Source: Venturia oleaginea
Taxonomy: Eukaryota > Ascomycota > Dothideomycetes > Venturiales > Venturiaceae
Length of the DNA: 64,000 nt
Assembly (NCBI GenBank): GCA_013176395.1
Contig: JABMLP010000003.1
Coordinates: 1,922,001-1,986,000 of the forward strand
Direction: 5' to 3'
Shown: positions 12,844 to 25,978 of the stretch, one piece after another
How positions within the stretch are numbered: position 1 is the first letter of the stretch
How the letters are laid out: every line of letters starts with the position of its first letter
Notes under the pieces: generated by a model
Seen by the model: only the letters and a program-made list of their open reading frames with translations
Told to the model about the DNA's origin: nothing
Database searches by the model: none
Made by a program: the position numbers and the translations under genes

Positions 12844-13721
12844 CTGGAGTGGTTGGGTTTATGTGAGTGTAGTGAGCGTGGCAGTGAATGAGAGAGGCAA
12901 AGCTGTGAGACCTTAGACTCGATGTTGTTGTTGAGTGAAAGGAAGTCGTAGCTTTGCGGTTTTATCGACGCAACTGGGTGGCCCATGCGCAAGTTGATGC
13001 CAAGTTACTGTCAAGCCTAGCCACGCGCAGACCATTACCCTGCGCTCGCTCACTCTTCTCTGTCTGTCATGGGTAAGCAGCATGTCCATCTGTCGGGCCA
13101 CCAGCATGTCCATTTGTCAGGCACACTTGCTAGGCAGTCATGGAAGGAAGGCCATGGAAGGCAGCCTGTGTCTTGGGGACAGCTAGTATAGGGGAGGGAG
13201 CCGTCAAGCATTTCCCTTTCTACCCTCCTGAATACTACCTGAGTGTCGTTCCATCTAAGATCGTGTGCATGTTTGCCAGATTCCAAACTGTTTTTAGTAG
13301 TTGGTAGGAAGAACATGAACGACGAGGCCGGCCTGTTAGTGGTACAGCTGAGTCTACTGCCCTTCTTCTCTTGCTGCGTTGAGTGAGCTCGACGACGAGG
13401 TCCACAGTGAGTGGCTGTAGATTGCGCCCTTGTAGATATTGAACAGCAGGGCAGCACATGCGGACTCTAGTCAGTAAAGTAGATGGAGAAGTGAAGATTC
13501 GATCCATCTTGTACCATGAATAGGTCCTTGATTGAATCAAACATACTCCCTTCTCCAAGACAAGCAGCGTCTTGTTTGTGATATTTTGACATTCAGCAAA
13601 CAAGTCCCATTACTCGTAATTCTAACTCACCGAAACTGTTCCTCCTTTACACAAGCCATAAACTTCTTCAAAAGATATATCAGACTCGTCCAAAGCAAGC
13701 ATCTCTTCAATACAAACAACC
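12844..13721. other. Intergenic, upstream of helicase
   Basis: Promoter side of the helicase. Two short direct repeats (CATGTCCATCTGTC / CATGTCCATTTGTC, 13081-13120) are visible. No gene is supported. Confidence 0.45.
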
Positions 13722-13979
13722 ATGCCTCCTCACCCAAAGAATCGCCGCCAGCACTGTCGAGTTCAGAAGCTAGAGAAGAAAGCAAGGCGTAAGCAGTGCC
13801 ATCAGGCCAATCGAAGACAGCACAAACTCGTTTGGCAGCGCGCACTCAGGCAGCTTGGATCTCTTCAACGATGTGCGCAAACCTTCTGGCACAATCGAGA
13901 GACACTCATACCTGTTCTTATATTCATCCTCATGGTGCTGGGCACCATCTATCGACTTGTAATGCCTGACAGCCTATGA
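13722..13979 (+). CDS. Possible small basic protein with C-terminal membrane anchor
   Basis: An 85-codon frame starts with ATG at 13722 in a good fungal context (ACAACCATGCC) behind a CT/CA-rich leader. Residues 1-60 are strongly basic (many K/R/Q/H). Residues ~63-78 form a single hydrophobic segment (LIPVLIFILMVLGTIY), as in tail-anchored proteins. There is no recognised family. It could be a chance ORF; the composition contrast between the two halves and the leader are the only support. Confidence 0.3.
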   Translation: MPPHPKNRRQHCRVQKLEKKARRKQCHQANRRQHKLVWQRALRQLGSLQRCAQTFWHNRETLIPVLIFILMVLGTIYRLVMPDSL

Positions 13980-14766
13980 GGACACCATCGATCGCGGAGT
14001 TGCCACGGAGCATCATGTAGAGCACGCAGCGAGTCGGTGTGCAATGGCAATGGCACCATGGTTCACCGCAAATACTTCCAAGTACAAAGGACGGCAGGAG
14101 GAGCAAAAAGGAGTGACAAGACTCCACTCAATGGAATCCCCCTCGCCAACTCAGCTCTTTAAATCATTCCATAGCCTCACATGACATCAGGCCCAACGTG
14201 AGGCTTTTCATGTTTGTCTTCCAGCCTACAGCCCTTCCATCTCTTATGTGTATGGATTATGGTCATGGCTACCATCAAGAGCTTTGCACCATCCAATCGA
14301 GGCGGTCGATCGCACATCTCAAGTGTCAAAGATGCTCTCTATCCCTAGGATCCTCTTTCTACAGTGGTTTGCCATCTGTGCCAAGTCCATGCGTCCGCCG
14401 AAGCTCGTTCGGTATTGATTTCGAAGTCGGAGGAGGAAGGTTGTGGGAAGGCAGGGAGATATAATGCGCGTCCAGTATGAACAGCTTCACGGAGGATTGA
14501 GGTCGAAGGAAGAAGGCCTGCCGAGGGGCAAGTGGCACTCAGCGTCCGATGCTTTCTCGGCTTTGCAGGAAATGCCGAGGGTCAGTGGCCCTTGCCAGCT
14601 AGCTGCAATGGGAAAATGACGATATGGCTTGGCTTCACCTTCCTTTAAAAAAACATCCGAAACTTGAATTTGCAGACCAAGCGCTATCCCAATTAACCCA
14701 CAATGTTCTCCGTCTTTTTCTCCCAGGCACCCCTCCACTCGTGCATCCCTTTATTAGCTGCGCACC
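13980..14766. other. Intergenic, upstream of TOK channel
   Basis: No gene is recognised. The 3' half is the probable TOK promoter and leader. Confidence 0.4.
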
Positions 14767-17275
14767 ATGAATGGTAAGTTCCCACCACCATACTCGCGAA
14801 GATCGCCATAGCTAACTCTTGTTCTTATGAACAGACCCCGGAGTCGACGGTCCTATCCAGGAGGCTGTCGAAGCGAATCCTTTTAAGAAGCAAGAAGAGC
14901 TTGAGGAAGAGGAAGAGGAGGATTTTCTCGACCCGAGGTACGTGCAAAAATTCCGATTAGAACTGGTTCCGTATTGCGTGTGCTAACTAATAATCAACTT
15001 AGTCGGTGGTGGTTCGCATCAACAGCATGCCCTCTCATAGCTGGTACCTTCGGGCCAATGGCCAACGCCTTTAGTATATGCGCTCTCGTTGAAAGTTGGA
15101 GAGTCTCGATACCTCCTGGTGGCTCTGAAGCAACTGGCGAATCGATTACGGATCCCAAATGGTGAGCCTCTGCTTTCTACACATGTACTTGTCTCGAGAC
15201 TTATGCAAACAGGCTACTTGCGATCAACGGTATACAACTCGCTTTAGCTCTGATAGCGAATTTCGCCCTCCTACTCAACATGGCTCGCCGCCTACCTTTC
15301 GCCATCGCTCAATCCATCACCATTGTTGGCTGGTTTATGAGCTCCTTTCTACTGGTGGCCTTGGTCTCAGTAGCGTGCTCCAGTATTTTCCGGATCTCTC
15401 CTCCGGAGCAGCATGCACTATCTCAAGCCTTCTACTATGCCATCATAGCAGCGGTAATGTACTCCATTGTAGCATCTCTTATGGTTGTCACTGTGATTGG
15501 TGCATACCGAGGACACTATGAGAAAGAATTTCGTCTCACGGTAAGCCAGAGAACCTTGATGCTTCAGACGATCGGGTTCTTGTGCTACCTGTTGATTGGT
15601 GCCCTCATCTTCAAGACTGTCGAAGGATGGCAATACCTAGATGCAGTGTATTGGTCTGACTTTACGCTACTTACAGTTGGTATTGGCTCTCCTCTTGTTC
15701 CTAAAACACATCTTGGTCGATCTCTACTGTTCCCCTACGCAATAGGTGGCATTCTTACAGTTGGTTTGGTGGTTGGCTCGATACGTAGCTTGGTTTTGGA
15801 GCGTGGCAAGAAGAAGATGGACGCACGATTCGTGGAGAAGAAACGCGAAAGAGCTTTGGACTCTGTAAATTTTGACAAGAGGACAATTAAGGTCGGCTGG
15901 AAAACTTACTCCTTTTCAGAGGATGGATTATCCGAAGAACAACGTCGCGAGCAAGAATTCAATATCATGCGGAAAATTCAATCAGAAGCATCATTCTGGA
16001 GGAAGTGGATGGCATTGGGTAGCTCGACTACCGCAGTCATGTTTTTATGGCTAGTTGGAGCCTTTGTCTTCAAAACCTCTGAGCGGAACCAAGAATGGTC
16101 CTATTTCACTGGCCTATATTTCGCATACACCTCCCTCCTCACCATCGGATACGGCGACCTTCAACCTACTTCGAATAGTGGAAAGCCATTCTTCGTCTTC
16201 TGGACCATTCTTGCAGTACCAACCCTTACGATTCTCATCTCAAATATGGGAGACACAGTCGTCAAATCTTTCTCGGATTTCACCATTTGGGCTGGTAGCT
16301 TGACCATCCTTCCAGGCGAAAACAGTACTAGAGCCACGCTCAAAGCAACAGCGCGTGGGATTACAGGTGGTGCAATTTTCAAACCAGGAACAATACACAC
16401 CGCACTGCCTCCAGGTAGGTCATTCCGAACCTTTTTCCTTCTTGAGTGAACACTGTTTTGAAAAGCCTATGCTTAAAATGACATCAATTTCCATGACTTT
16501 CTGGCCGTCTCGAAATTTTTCTCGCCAGAACTTTATCCACTTCAACCTCGTATTCTTTTGTGTCAGAATGGATGGTACATTTCGTTTGTAGTTGCAAAGG
16601 AGCAGGCGTTAACTAATTGAGTTGCCTACAGGGACGCTACCAAGCCGCAATGATAATAGAGACGGTGAAGAAAAGAAACAGAGCTCGATCGAAAGGCACG
16701 CGATGGACCGACTGATGTCGCACATTGAAGAAGGCGAACTCAAAAAAGCCCACGAAGCCGATGTATACGAAGATACTCGAGAACGAGATCGACATCTCTA
16801 TTGCTTCGTGCTCGTTCGTGAACTGAGAAAGTTAAGAAAAGACATGACAGCAACACCGCCCAAAGAGTACAGCTACCAAGACTGGGCTTGGTATCTCAAA
16901 TTGATTGGTCAAGATGAATCGGATGCCGAATTACATAGGAAAGCGAAGCATGGTAAATCTGTGAGGGGTGAAGAGAAGAAATTCAAGTTCGCTGGAAAAG
17001 GGGATAAAGGGGAGGATTTGACGTGGTCTTGGATCGGAACGAGAAGTCCATTGATGGGGAATCAGACGGAGAGTGAATGGCTCATTGATCGTGTGGGACA
17101 TCGACTTGAGGAAGAGTATCGGAATTATGCTTTTGGGCGTTCAGAAACGCCGCCCATTTCGTGGGCTACTGTAATGTATAGAAGGAGTGACAAGGGGGAT
17201 AAGGCTGAGTCGAGTAGGCGGAAAGAGTTGGATGAGAATGTAGCTGCTCAGAGGAGTGGGTATAAGCGGGATTAG
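14767..17275 (+). CDS. TOK-type outwardly rectifying K+ channel (two-pore-domain, 8 TM)
   Basis: Five exons: 14767-14773, 14835-14937, 15003-15161, 15213-16414, 16632-17275 (2115 nt, 704 aa). Exon 1 encodes only two and a third codons (ATG AAT G). The protein has an acidic N-terminus, six hydrophobic segments, pore 1, two more helices flanking pore 2, and a long charged C-terminal tail, the TOK arrangement. Pore 2 is canonical (SLLTIGYGDLQPT). Pore 1 reads TLLTVGIGSPLVP, with Ser where Asp is usual. TOK channels sit in the plasma membrane and release K+ on depolarisation, setting membrane potential. Intron 4 (16415-16631, 217 bp) is four times longer than the others and carries a hairpin repeat. 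Splice junctions keep the frame throughout. Confidence 0.9.
16495..16537. repeat. Hairpin repeat in TOK intron 4
   Basis: TTTCTGGC near the left and GCCAGAACTTTATC at the right form an inverted pair, matching the core of the repeats in the helicase intron and near 41 kb. Confidence 0.45.
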
Positions 17276-19128
17276 GGGCTTATGGATGATAGAGCTACTT
17301 GGTATGAATGATCGAGAGTGGGTGCACGATTTGTTGAGGGCATATTATCGGAATTGGTGGCGTTTAGCATGGATTGCTCGAGGTGGCCAGTATTGCGCAA
17401 TACCCTTGTATGATTTGATTTTATGTCGGTTGATGGCTTAGCAAGGCGTTTGGACGGAGCACTGGCAAGGGTGCGGGTACACATGTGGACATGCATTGGT
17501 ACAGCTCCAAGTTGAAGGTTTGATCCTCTTTGTGGTGAAGGCTGAGGTGGCACTCGACTACCAAACCATCGACAGTTGTGGTGGGATACAACTGTTTAAA
17601 CCATTCAGACTTGCTCTTTCCCCTCAATTCAAACAACAATGTTGCATCCCCTAGATTTCATCATCATCGTTCGCAATGAAACACTGGAACAGGACCTATT
17701 GCACCTATCCTCCTTTTCAAGTTTCTCAGCAGGTTTTCAAGATTTTAGGACCAATACAGTATCCTATATCAGCCAATTGCTTTACTATTCCGAGACTAAA
17801 GGGAAGGTTCATTAGAAGCTTCATCTTTGGGAGGAAGTGGGATATGTACATCGCAGCTGAAAGGAAAAGAAAAGTGGAGGAGAATTCCATGATGGCTGAT
17901 GTCTCTGGTAGATCCAATGGATTCTTGTTTGTTTTGTTCTTTCTCTTCTATGGCAAATGAATTTTCCAGAGTCGTTCCTGAATATACCGAGACCCTGTAG
18001 GTTCTACCTCGTAGGGATCTTGTGGGGGATGCGGGTGATATGTGGGGTTCCAGGTTACTGAATCGCAGTGATCGTTTCACTCTGTGATATGCGAAGGTGT
18101 TCTTTTGTTTTGCTAAATATGGAGGGCTGGACTTCCGCTACCCAGTTTCAGTATCGATCCACATGTGGTCTTTTCCGTCCTTGTAGTTGCACGGTAGGTC
18201 TTATGTTGTATGATTTTCAAATTCGGGTCCAAGGACCTGCTTCTTCAAGTGTCTCCACTCCCATGCACGCACTCATCTACTGTTTCTATTCCCGTCACTC
18301 ATGTTTCCTGCCCCGCTGCAAACTCACCGTGTCCAGTATAGCGTGTGAAATGGGTATCGAAATGATCTGAGCCGGTGATAGGGATAATATTGATACATCC
18401 CACGCCCTGCTAGTATAGGAGGAAACATTCGTGGATCCATTCTATTTCATGGTCAACGAATGGCCCGGATTTCCGACGAGTTACCCGGGCCATGGAGTAT
18501 GAGACTTTGATCCCTGAGGCACAGGTGGCCTGCGGTTCCAATAAGTAGACATTCAGGTTTACACATTTTTACCAATGCTCAGCTCAACATGATGCCGACT
18601 TCCATCTTTGTCGCCCACGACTCATCAATCCCTCACCTAGAATGCTCCTACAACCCCATCAAAGGTGAAATCCTACTCGAAGGCGTAAGCACACCCCTCT
18701 CTAACAATCCCAGCAGGCGTAGGCTTGATTTTTTTGGGGGGAGATATGCTTTAGAGATGGAGGCAGCTATTTGGCCGGCAACTTGTAGTGCAAGAGAATC
18801 GGCGATAGATGTGCTGTTTATCGCCATGCAGATGCCGATGCCAACGTCACGAGGTGTTATTTACTGGGGTTAATCATAACCTTGTCGGCAGGGTCTCCGA
18901 AGAGGGAAGAGCAGATTTTTCAGGTTTTGGTGGGAAAGTTCTGCAGGCTAAGATGTCGATGACTGTGGAGAAGTGCAACCGCAGGGATGATCCAAGATGT
19001 GATAAACAAGGAGCTTGAACGGCATACCCTCCCTGCTTGAGGATGTATGCAAGAAAGTCATTTCTATAAGTCTGGAAAACAGAAAGAAATTCCAAGACTT
19101 TATGGGCGGCCTCTAGCTGGATTCTTGT
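17276..19128. other. Long intergenic stretch, no gene recognised
   Basis: Between the 3' ends of TOK and the acyl-CoA dehydrogenase. Short ORFs (for example 18589-18873) lack domain signals or good splice partners. Confidence 0.4.
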
Positions 19129-20584
19129 TCAGTAGCTACGAGGTAACCCTAAGACTCTCTCGGCGACGTAGTTCATGATCATTTCCTGTGTATCGTTAGC
19201 TTAGAAGTAATAAGGAAGACTACAACTCACCCGACTGACAGGCGCAATCCTAGGCACAAAGCACTCCCTCAAATACCTCTCGACATGGTATTCTTGCGCA
19301 TATCCCATACCACCATGCGCCATCACACTTCTTTCACAGGCAGTAAAAGCAGCCTCGGCCGCCAAATACTTGGCTGAATTACAAGCAACACCAACGGCAT
19401 GCTGCGGAATCGACGAATCATGTGTACTCTGATCATACAACCTCGCCGCATGATAAGTGGCTAATTTCGCCGCCTCGAGATTCATGTAAGCATCAGCAAG
19501 TGGATGCTGGATGCCCTGATTCTGTCCAATTGGCCTACCAAAGACAACGCGATCTTGGGCGTATTTTGCTGCTCGAGAGAGAGCCACATAGCCGAGACCT
19601 AGGGCTTCGCCAGCGAGGAGGCAACGCTCTGCATTCATTCCATGCAGGACTATTTTGAACCCTTGGCCTTCGGAACCAATAAGAGAGGAGAACGGGATCT
19701 TGTAGTTGTCGAAAAAGACTTCGTTTGCGTCTATTGCCCTTCCGCCCATTTTCTTGATTTTCTTCAACTCAAGTCCAGGTTGCTCTGTGTCGAAATCAAT
19801 GAAGAATAAACTCAACCCTTCCGACGGCTTCTTGACATCTTCGAGAGCCGTTGTTCGAGCGAGCAGAATCATTTTCGAAGCAACTTGGGCGGAAGAGATC
19901 CAGATTTTTTGACCCGTGATGAAGTAGTTTTCTCCTTCTTTTCGGGCGAAGGTTTTCAGTTTCAACGTTTCGAGCCCGGTGTTTGGTTCTGTTACGCCAA
20001 AGCAGGCGCGTACTTTGCCTGATATCAGGGGTGGGAGGAAGCGTTTTAGTTGGTCTGGTGTTGCGAATTTGGCAACGGGCTGGGTTGCGTAGACATTTGC
20101 ATGTATGGATTGAGCGCCTGCTATTCCTGCTCCACTTCTGTAATTGCTCGGTCAGAGAATGAGCAGGAAAGAAGGTTGGAGAACGCACTCGGCGATTGTG
20201 TGCAGCATCATTGTTGCTTCTGATATTCCCAGTCCTGCTCCTCCTTGCTCTTCTGGTAGTGCGATTCCTATCCAGCCATCTTTGGAGAGATCTCGGTGCA
20301 GTTCATGTGGATATTCGCCACTTTGATCATGCTCCATCCAGTAATCCTACCGTTTGTCAACGAACATGTTCGAGGCACATGCTTCGGTAGCATACATCAC
20401 TGTATTTGGAACAGATTTTTGAAATTGCTTCCCGCACATCCATCTGAGATTCTGTGAAACCTGACGTCTCCATTATACGGCGACAAGATGTTAGCGAGAT
20501 TGCCCTACGAAGTGGCAATGCTCTGGGAATAAGGGGAAATGAGTGACAGCACACCCGTCGAAGAAGTCTGGTTGAGGATGACAT
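19129..20584 (-). CDS. Acyl-CoA dehydrogenase family protein
   Basis: Four exons: 20584-20396, 20346-20189, 20137-19231, 19185-19129 (1311 nt, 436 aa). Introns are 45-51 bp and keep the family motifs in frame (SKYSD|DYWMEHD; TIAE|SGAGIAGA; APVSR|EMIMNYV). The flavoprotein signatures are clear: CFGVTEPNTG, YFITGQKIWIS, KMGGRAIDANEVFFDN, GEALGLGYVALSRAAKYAQDR, MAHGGMGYAQEYHVERYLREC. It oxidises an acyl-CoA with FAD, probably in fatty-acid or branched-chain catabolism. The end (VPRIAPVSRE) lacks the usual YEGT motif, pointing to a divergent fungal subfamily whose substrate is unknown. The first Met gives an Arg-rich leader (STRLLRRVCCHSF) resembling a mitochondrial presequence. A second Met (METSGFTESQ) ~36 residues in would give a form without it. 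Confidence 0.9.
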
Positions 20585-21072
20585 TGCTGAGGTCAAATGT
20601 AATGGAGAAGGGAGCGAGAACAGGCAGTTAGTTATCCGTAAGTGGTGAAAGTTATATGAATGGCTCTCTCGGCTATAATGGCTATTACCCGATTCAGACT
20701 CTTCGGTCTTTATTACCGACACAGCAATAACAACAGAAGTCAAGGTTCGAAGATGAAGTCGAAGCGAGGTATTGAGGATGGATAGATAATGGAATGGAAA
20801 GAAGAACTCGATGGCGAGTTGTGATCTTCTAGCACGTGATTCGGTCCATCTCGAAGTGGCCGTGCGTGAGGTCTGTTGGAGCTTCGATGGGAATCAAAAC
20901 AAAGACAAGCTCAGTCACCACACAACCTCCAGTTCCCCGACAACCCGCTATAACACCCATACGCCCTTTTGGCCATCCGGAATAATGATTATTTAGCTTT
21001 ACCCGTACATATACAACGTCCTTCCTTATAATCGACGGCATCGCATTGCGCCCCGACCCTTTTGTTTACACC
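20585..21072. promoter_or_regulatory. Divergent promoter region, acyl-CoA dehydrogenase / INCENP
   Basis: 488 bp separates the two divergent start codons. No TATA box is obvious. AATAATGATTATT near 20981-20993 is a small palindrome. Confidence 0.4.
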
Positions 21073-24000
21073 ATGACTTCAACTACGAGAAAGCTGCCCC
21101 CCGTCGGCTCAGCGCCATGGATCGTCTCAGAGCGTCGACAAGCAAATGAATTGGTCGATCAGGAAGTAGAAGAATTCGAGTACTCTGTCCTCAATGAGAT
21201 GGAATGGCTGAATGAACACATGCATGATATCTTTGCCGGCAACAACATGTATGATATGAATCAGACAAACTCCAATCTGTAAGCACAGCTAATCCCTCGT
21301 AGGAATGTGGCCGATATTTTTAAGACACCTGGAAAGTTACGCGGCAAAACGCCCAGAACTGCTCGCAAGCTGAATGCGTTGGGTCAACGCGCTGTATGTG
21401 TAAAGCCCTGGATTTTGTATATATTTTTACTAACACAACGACCAGCCTTTAACCGATGTTTTTGCGCCCAACCCACAAGGACACACCTCTCCTAGCAAGA
21501 CCCAATTCTACAAACAAGTCGCACAATTCCAAGTCGCCGAAGATGTATCGAACGAAACTCGGCCGTCTGTGGCCGCTTCTGCCGAGAAATCGCGCCATTT
21601 ACTGCGATCCAAATACGGAGACTCGGGCTATCATGGCTTGACTGATGACGAGATGGAGGCAGACAGGCAGCAGATGGTTTCGGACCCTGTTCCTGTGTAC
21701 AGCCCGCCGAAGGAGGCAACCCAAGCGCCGCCCGCTCCTAGGGCGCGATTCGTAAGTCTTCCAAGAGAAGAGCAGGAAGCAACGGAAACTGAAGAATCTT
21801 TTGTGTCGGCCAAGGAGAGCACAAGCAGAACTGCCTCTGGAGAAGATCTCCGACAGGATGAAGATGACGATGCGAGTTCTACCATCCCTGACGACAACGA
21901 CGACGTGCCAAACGTGGAAATTCCCGACAAAGCTGCAGTTGAGGAGCAAGTCGAGTCCGAGGAGCCAGCAGTCATTGCAGCCGAACAACCGGCAATCGCG
22001 CAAGAGCCAGAAGGGGACCGCGAACGTGTGGACGATGACCTGGATCGCATGGACGAGGACGATGTCCGATCGCCGTCCGACAAATCGAGCCCTGTAAAGC
22101 CATTGCTACGCAAGAGTAGTCTCACTTTCTCTTCCCTTCCTGCAAGGGAGCCTCTGGCGCACAAGAAGAGCATGGGCGCTAGAAATTCTCGCACAAGCCA
22201 TCTTGCTGGCAGATTCACAGGGGGGAAGAGCTTGGGAGGGCAGCAAAATGCACCAAGCTCTCAGGATGACCCTGTGGACGTGGAAGAGCTTGACAAGCCC
22301 GCCCTGGAACGCGAAGAATCAGAAACCACCAAGAAGCACCATCAGACAACCACTCAAGGGCTTCGCGACAGAATCAATATGCTCGGTAAATCTAGAGATT
22401 CGCGCCTGTCAAAGTCGATCCCCCTCAGCTCCGTCGCGAGTCAATCAATTTACCCACAACTTCCACAGCTAGACAAGACTGAGGCTGATATTGCACGTTC
22501 TGTATCGCGTCCTGACCTCAATAAACAACTTCCTGCCAACCCCGCTCAAGATGATGACGACGACGACGATTGGATCAAACCAGTGAGATCAGCGGCAGTA
22601 GCTGAGAAAGAGGCTCCGCGGCCAGAATTGTTCCGAAGCCGTACAGCGGAAAGTATCCAGCTGAATGGAAAATCCAAAGAGATCGAGCCTGAAATGCCAG
22701 CTCCTACCCAGCAAGAATCTCCGAAAAGACGATTTTCTCCATCTCGCACAAAGCTGCCATTCTATCACATGAAGACGGTTTCTGCATCAGTCATCACTTC
22801 TCCTACGCATGCAGCCATGGCACCGGCAGTGAGTCAGAAGTCAATTTCCGTTTCCAATCCTGCTTTTCAATCTGAAAATACCACGACTACGCCTGCAGGC
22901 TCACCTAGAAGACATCTCGATGGTGCTGTGAGCGCTACCAAGGCCAAACTCTACTCGGCCTTGCGCTCAGCAAAGGGCATTTTCGCAAGCAGTGCAGGTG
23001 TGAGTGCACAGGCAAAGATGGAGGCGCTGGCCTCACCTGCACGCCCTCGCCAAGCCGAAGACAGGTTCAACGACATTTTCAGCCCAACCGAAGGAACTGC
23101 ACCAGAGCCAGCTGTGTACCCTAAGCTTCCTAACCGCGTCACATCTGCAGAAAGCGCAACCAGTGCAGCCGCTGAAGGACGGCGCACTCGAAGTTCTTCT
23201 GAACGTGAGCAGGGGAAGCAAGCTGAACAGCACACGATGGGAAGTGATCTCTACAAGACACGCGAAAAAGAAAACCAGAAGGCCACTCTTGCGGTCAGCA
23301 AGCCTCAATTGTCGCCTTCCAGAGAACGCCTTGCAGCCCAACAACCCATAGCTCCAAGCCGTACAGAGAGTGAGAGAAGTGAGGAGGTGCCCTCCGCAGA
23401 CGAGATGCCACCACCTCCAGCTCCGCGCAGTATGCTTCCAACAACACAATCACAGCGTTTCCGCGAGCCGAGACGAATCGTGAAGCCTGTAAAGGAGGCT
23501 GTCCAACCTAAGACGCGCCCTACTCCTGTTCCTATCCGGATGCCCTCTCAGAGGATCGGTCATGCACAGTCGCAAGCGCAACCACCATCTACCACAGACT
23601 TGTCTCGATCTCTGCATGAGTCGCTGCAGAATCCGGCACCATCAAGCAAGACCCCGCTCCATGCAAAGTCTTCTTCTGCCTCGTTGCATGCATCCACATC
23701 TAGTAATAGCGTCCACAAACCGTCTGGCTCAACCGTAGCAGCGAAACGTACTCTAGAGGCCGCTGCAAAAAAGAAGGAACAAGAGGCCAAGGCTGCACAA
23801 CGCAAAGCGGAGCAAAAGCGTGAAATGGAGCAGCGCAGAGCGGCCAAGGCCGAAGATGAACGTCGTCGACAAGAAGAAGAGCGCCGAAGACTGGAAGATG
23901 AGCGACGTACAGAACAGCTACGTCGAGCTGCAGAGCAACAACGTCGAGACGAAGCCAAGCGAGCAGCGCAGAAACAGGCAGCTGAGACTAAGCGCATGGA

Positions 24001-25012
24001 GCAGCAACGAAAGGAAGCACATCGTGCTCAAGGCCAGGCCCAGCAGAATGAGTTTGCTTACGCTCTGCAGCAAGACAAGCTCAACCAGCAGGCTATCCAT
24101 GGCCGTGGAGAGCTTGGTGGGCCTCGTCCTATATCACGCATGGCTCCTGAACCTCAACGAACTATTCAGGTCAATCCTGCCAAACCTGCTAAGCGAGCAT
24201 TGCATGTGGAGCAGGACGATGAGCACTGCTCTCGGCCTGCAGTGCAACGCAACCCTCCCTCGTATCAGCAAAACGATGCAAAACGAAGAAAAACTGACGA
24301 GGATGAGCCTCAAGAACTTCGAAGGTCTGTCATGGCACCTCCAGTCAGACAATCGAACATCCGAAAGGTTAGCCGAAATCCATCCTCGTGTCAACAGAAA
24401 GCTAACGAACCCAAGGAAAACAAGTTTCCACATGGTTACGCGCTTGCGCCGTCTGCTCACCATCCTCCACCTTCGATGTTTGTTAAGGCTGTCACTGCTC
24501 AGCACCAGATACACCATGGTCAAGCTGGCCATCACAACGACATGGCCAAATTTGCTAACGCCCATATTCCTTTCGCTAATCCATCCGGGCCATCTAATGC
24601 GCAGCAGAAAACACCTGGACGTCCAATAATTCCCAATGCTGCTCTAAAATCCGCAGCTAAATCTTCGCCTTTGTATCCAAACGGTGACAACATTGATTTA
24701 CCCGAGATTGCAAGTGACTCTGAAGATGAGGAAGAAGATTTCCAAGCCCCTGATTGGGTCAATTCGCCTGCCCTGCGAGAGCTACTTTCACAGCAGCAGT
24801 TGGTTGATCCCGAAGCGATTTTTGGTCCGATCGCGCCCCTGAAAATGGAGGAAGTTTTCAAGAATAAAGACCGACACAAGAAGTTCCGTGACCGTACTAG
24901 CAGTGCCAACTGGAGTGGCCAGGACAGGTTGACTGAGGAAGAACGACAGAGAGACCGTGAAGCAAGAGAAAAGATGATGAAGGATGGTGGGTGGACGTTC
25001 CAGCCTAATTGA
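21073..25012 (+). CDS. Inner centromere protein INCENP/Sli15 homologue
   Basis: Three exons: 21073-21248, 21303-21393, 21446-25012 (3834 nt, 1277 aa). Both introns (54 and 52 bp) are needed to connect the conserved N-terminus (VLNEMEWLNEHM, NVADIFKTPGKLRGKTPRTARK) to the long exon. The middle is disordered and Ser/Pro/acidic-rich with many SP/TP sites. Residues ~860-950 form a long charged single-helix/coiled-coil stretch (K/R/E/Q-rich, RRRQEEERRRLEDERR). The C-terminus has the IN-box: a conserved DWVNSPALRELL...DPEAIFG and a terminal RTSSANW, where the TSS serines are the known Aurora B phosphorylation site. It scaffolds the chromosomal passenger complex, binding Aurora/Ipl1 kinase and Survivin/Bir1 at centromere and spindle midzone. 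Length is typical for filamentous fungi. Confidence 0.9.
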
Positions 25013-25978
25013 GCGTTTTTTCTGGGTTTGGTGGCTCGTACATATGCTATATGGCTGATGTTTTGGGTCTCTACTATTTTGAGTGGGGTCGGTTGGTCGG
25101 TCGGTTGATCGGTCGGTTGATCGGTTGGATAGGGAATGAACGTCTCTATTCTGTCATGATGTCGATAGACTTCCTGGCGGTTTTGGGGACGAAATGCGCG
25201 AGATTGTCCTGTGGATCGTTTTGAACCAAGTTCGTGCGAAGAGGCTGCACGCTGGACGTATACATTCCGACGTCCTCGGACAATATTTGACGATCGTCTC
25301 GTTGAGATGGGTTATACTTAATCAGATAACAATCTTTCCCACCCTTTACTTTGATACAAAGATCCAAGCCAGCACCCGATGGACCAGCAAGCATCCCACA
25401 GCTTCGATTAAACAGCATTCCATTTGAGTGAAACGGTTCCTTCATCTGCAAGTAACTCTCTCCGCCGGGCCTCTGTAACCCTTGCACGACAATTCCCTAC
25501 AGCATTCCTCTTGAATCATGCATTCTAGATATCCATTTTAGCTTTCCGGCTCTGACCAAAAGCTCTACGACCGATGGTCTTGGCTTACGGTTCCCAACTG
25601 TATGACAATCCATATCGTATTGGTGTGAGACATGTTTTCTCTTCTGGAGGCTCTGTGCCGGAGCCGGAGAGATGGCAGCTGTTCAAGGTAGGTATGTTTG
25701 CTCTCTTGGTGTGGGGAATGGAATTCGTCGATATCGGTTCATCCCTCAAATAAGTCTTCCAAACCAGAACTGAATCAGATTGAGGTAATACTTGGACTTG
25801 TGCCAGATTTCCTTGCCTTTGCGTTGTTTGGATTTGGGGAGGGCTATTTTGGAGGGTTGTGGTTACGAGGTGTTTTTGAGAGGGGACAAGAGAGATTTGT
25901 CGATGACGTGCTTTTCCTTGGTCTCAATCTTTTGACCGCGACCGTGATGGTCCTACAAATAAACCTTACTCCGCTAAC
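25013..25978. other. Intergenic after INCENP
   Basis: Contains a short (GGTCGGTT/GGTTGATC) repeat at 25087-25130. An ORF at 25698-25982 has no recognisable domain. No supported gene. Confidence 0.4.

Noticed and set aside
13440..13520. Possible tRNA-like segment (GATTCGATCC)
   Set aside because: No acceptor stem or D-arm could be paired; no tRNA gene is supportable anywhere in the window by eye.
18589..18873. 94-codon ORF as a small gene
   Set aside because: No domain, weak composition, no leader or splice signals distinguishing it from chance.
21599..22218. Minus-strand ORFs of 134-195 codons inside INCENP
   Set aside because: Antisense of a long biased exon; no recognisable domain and no sensible start.
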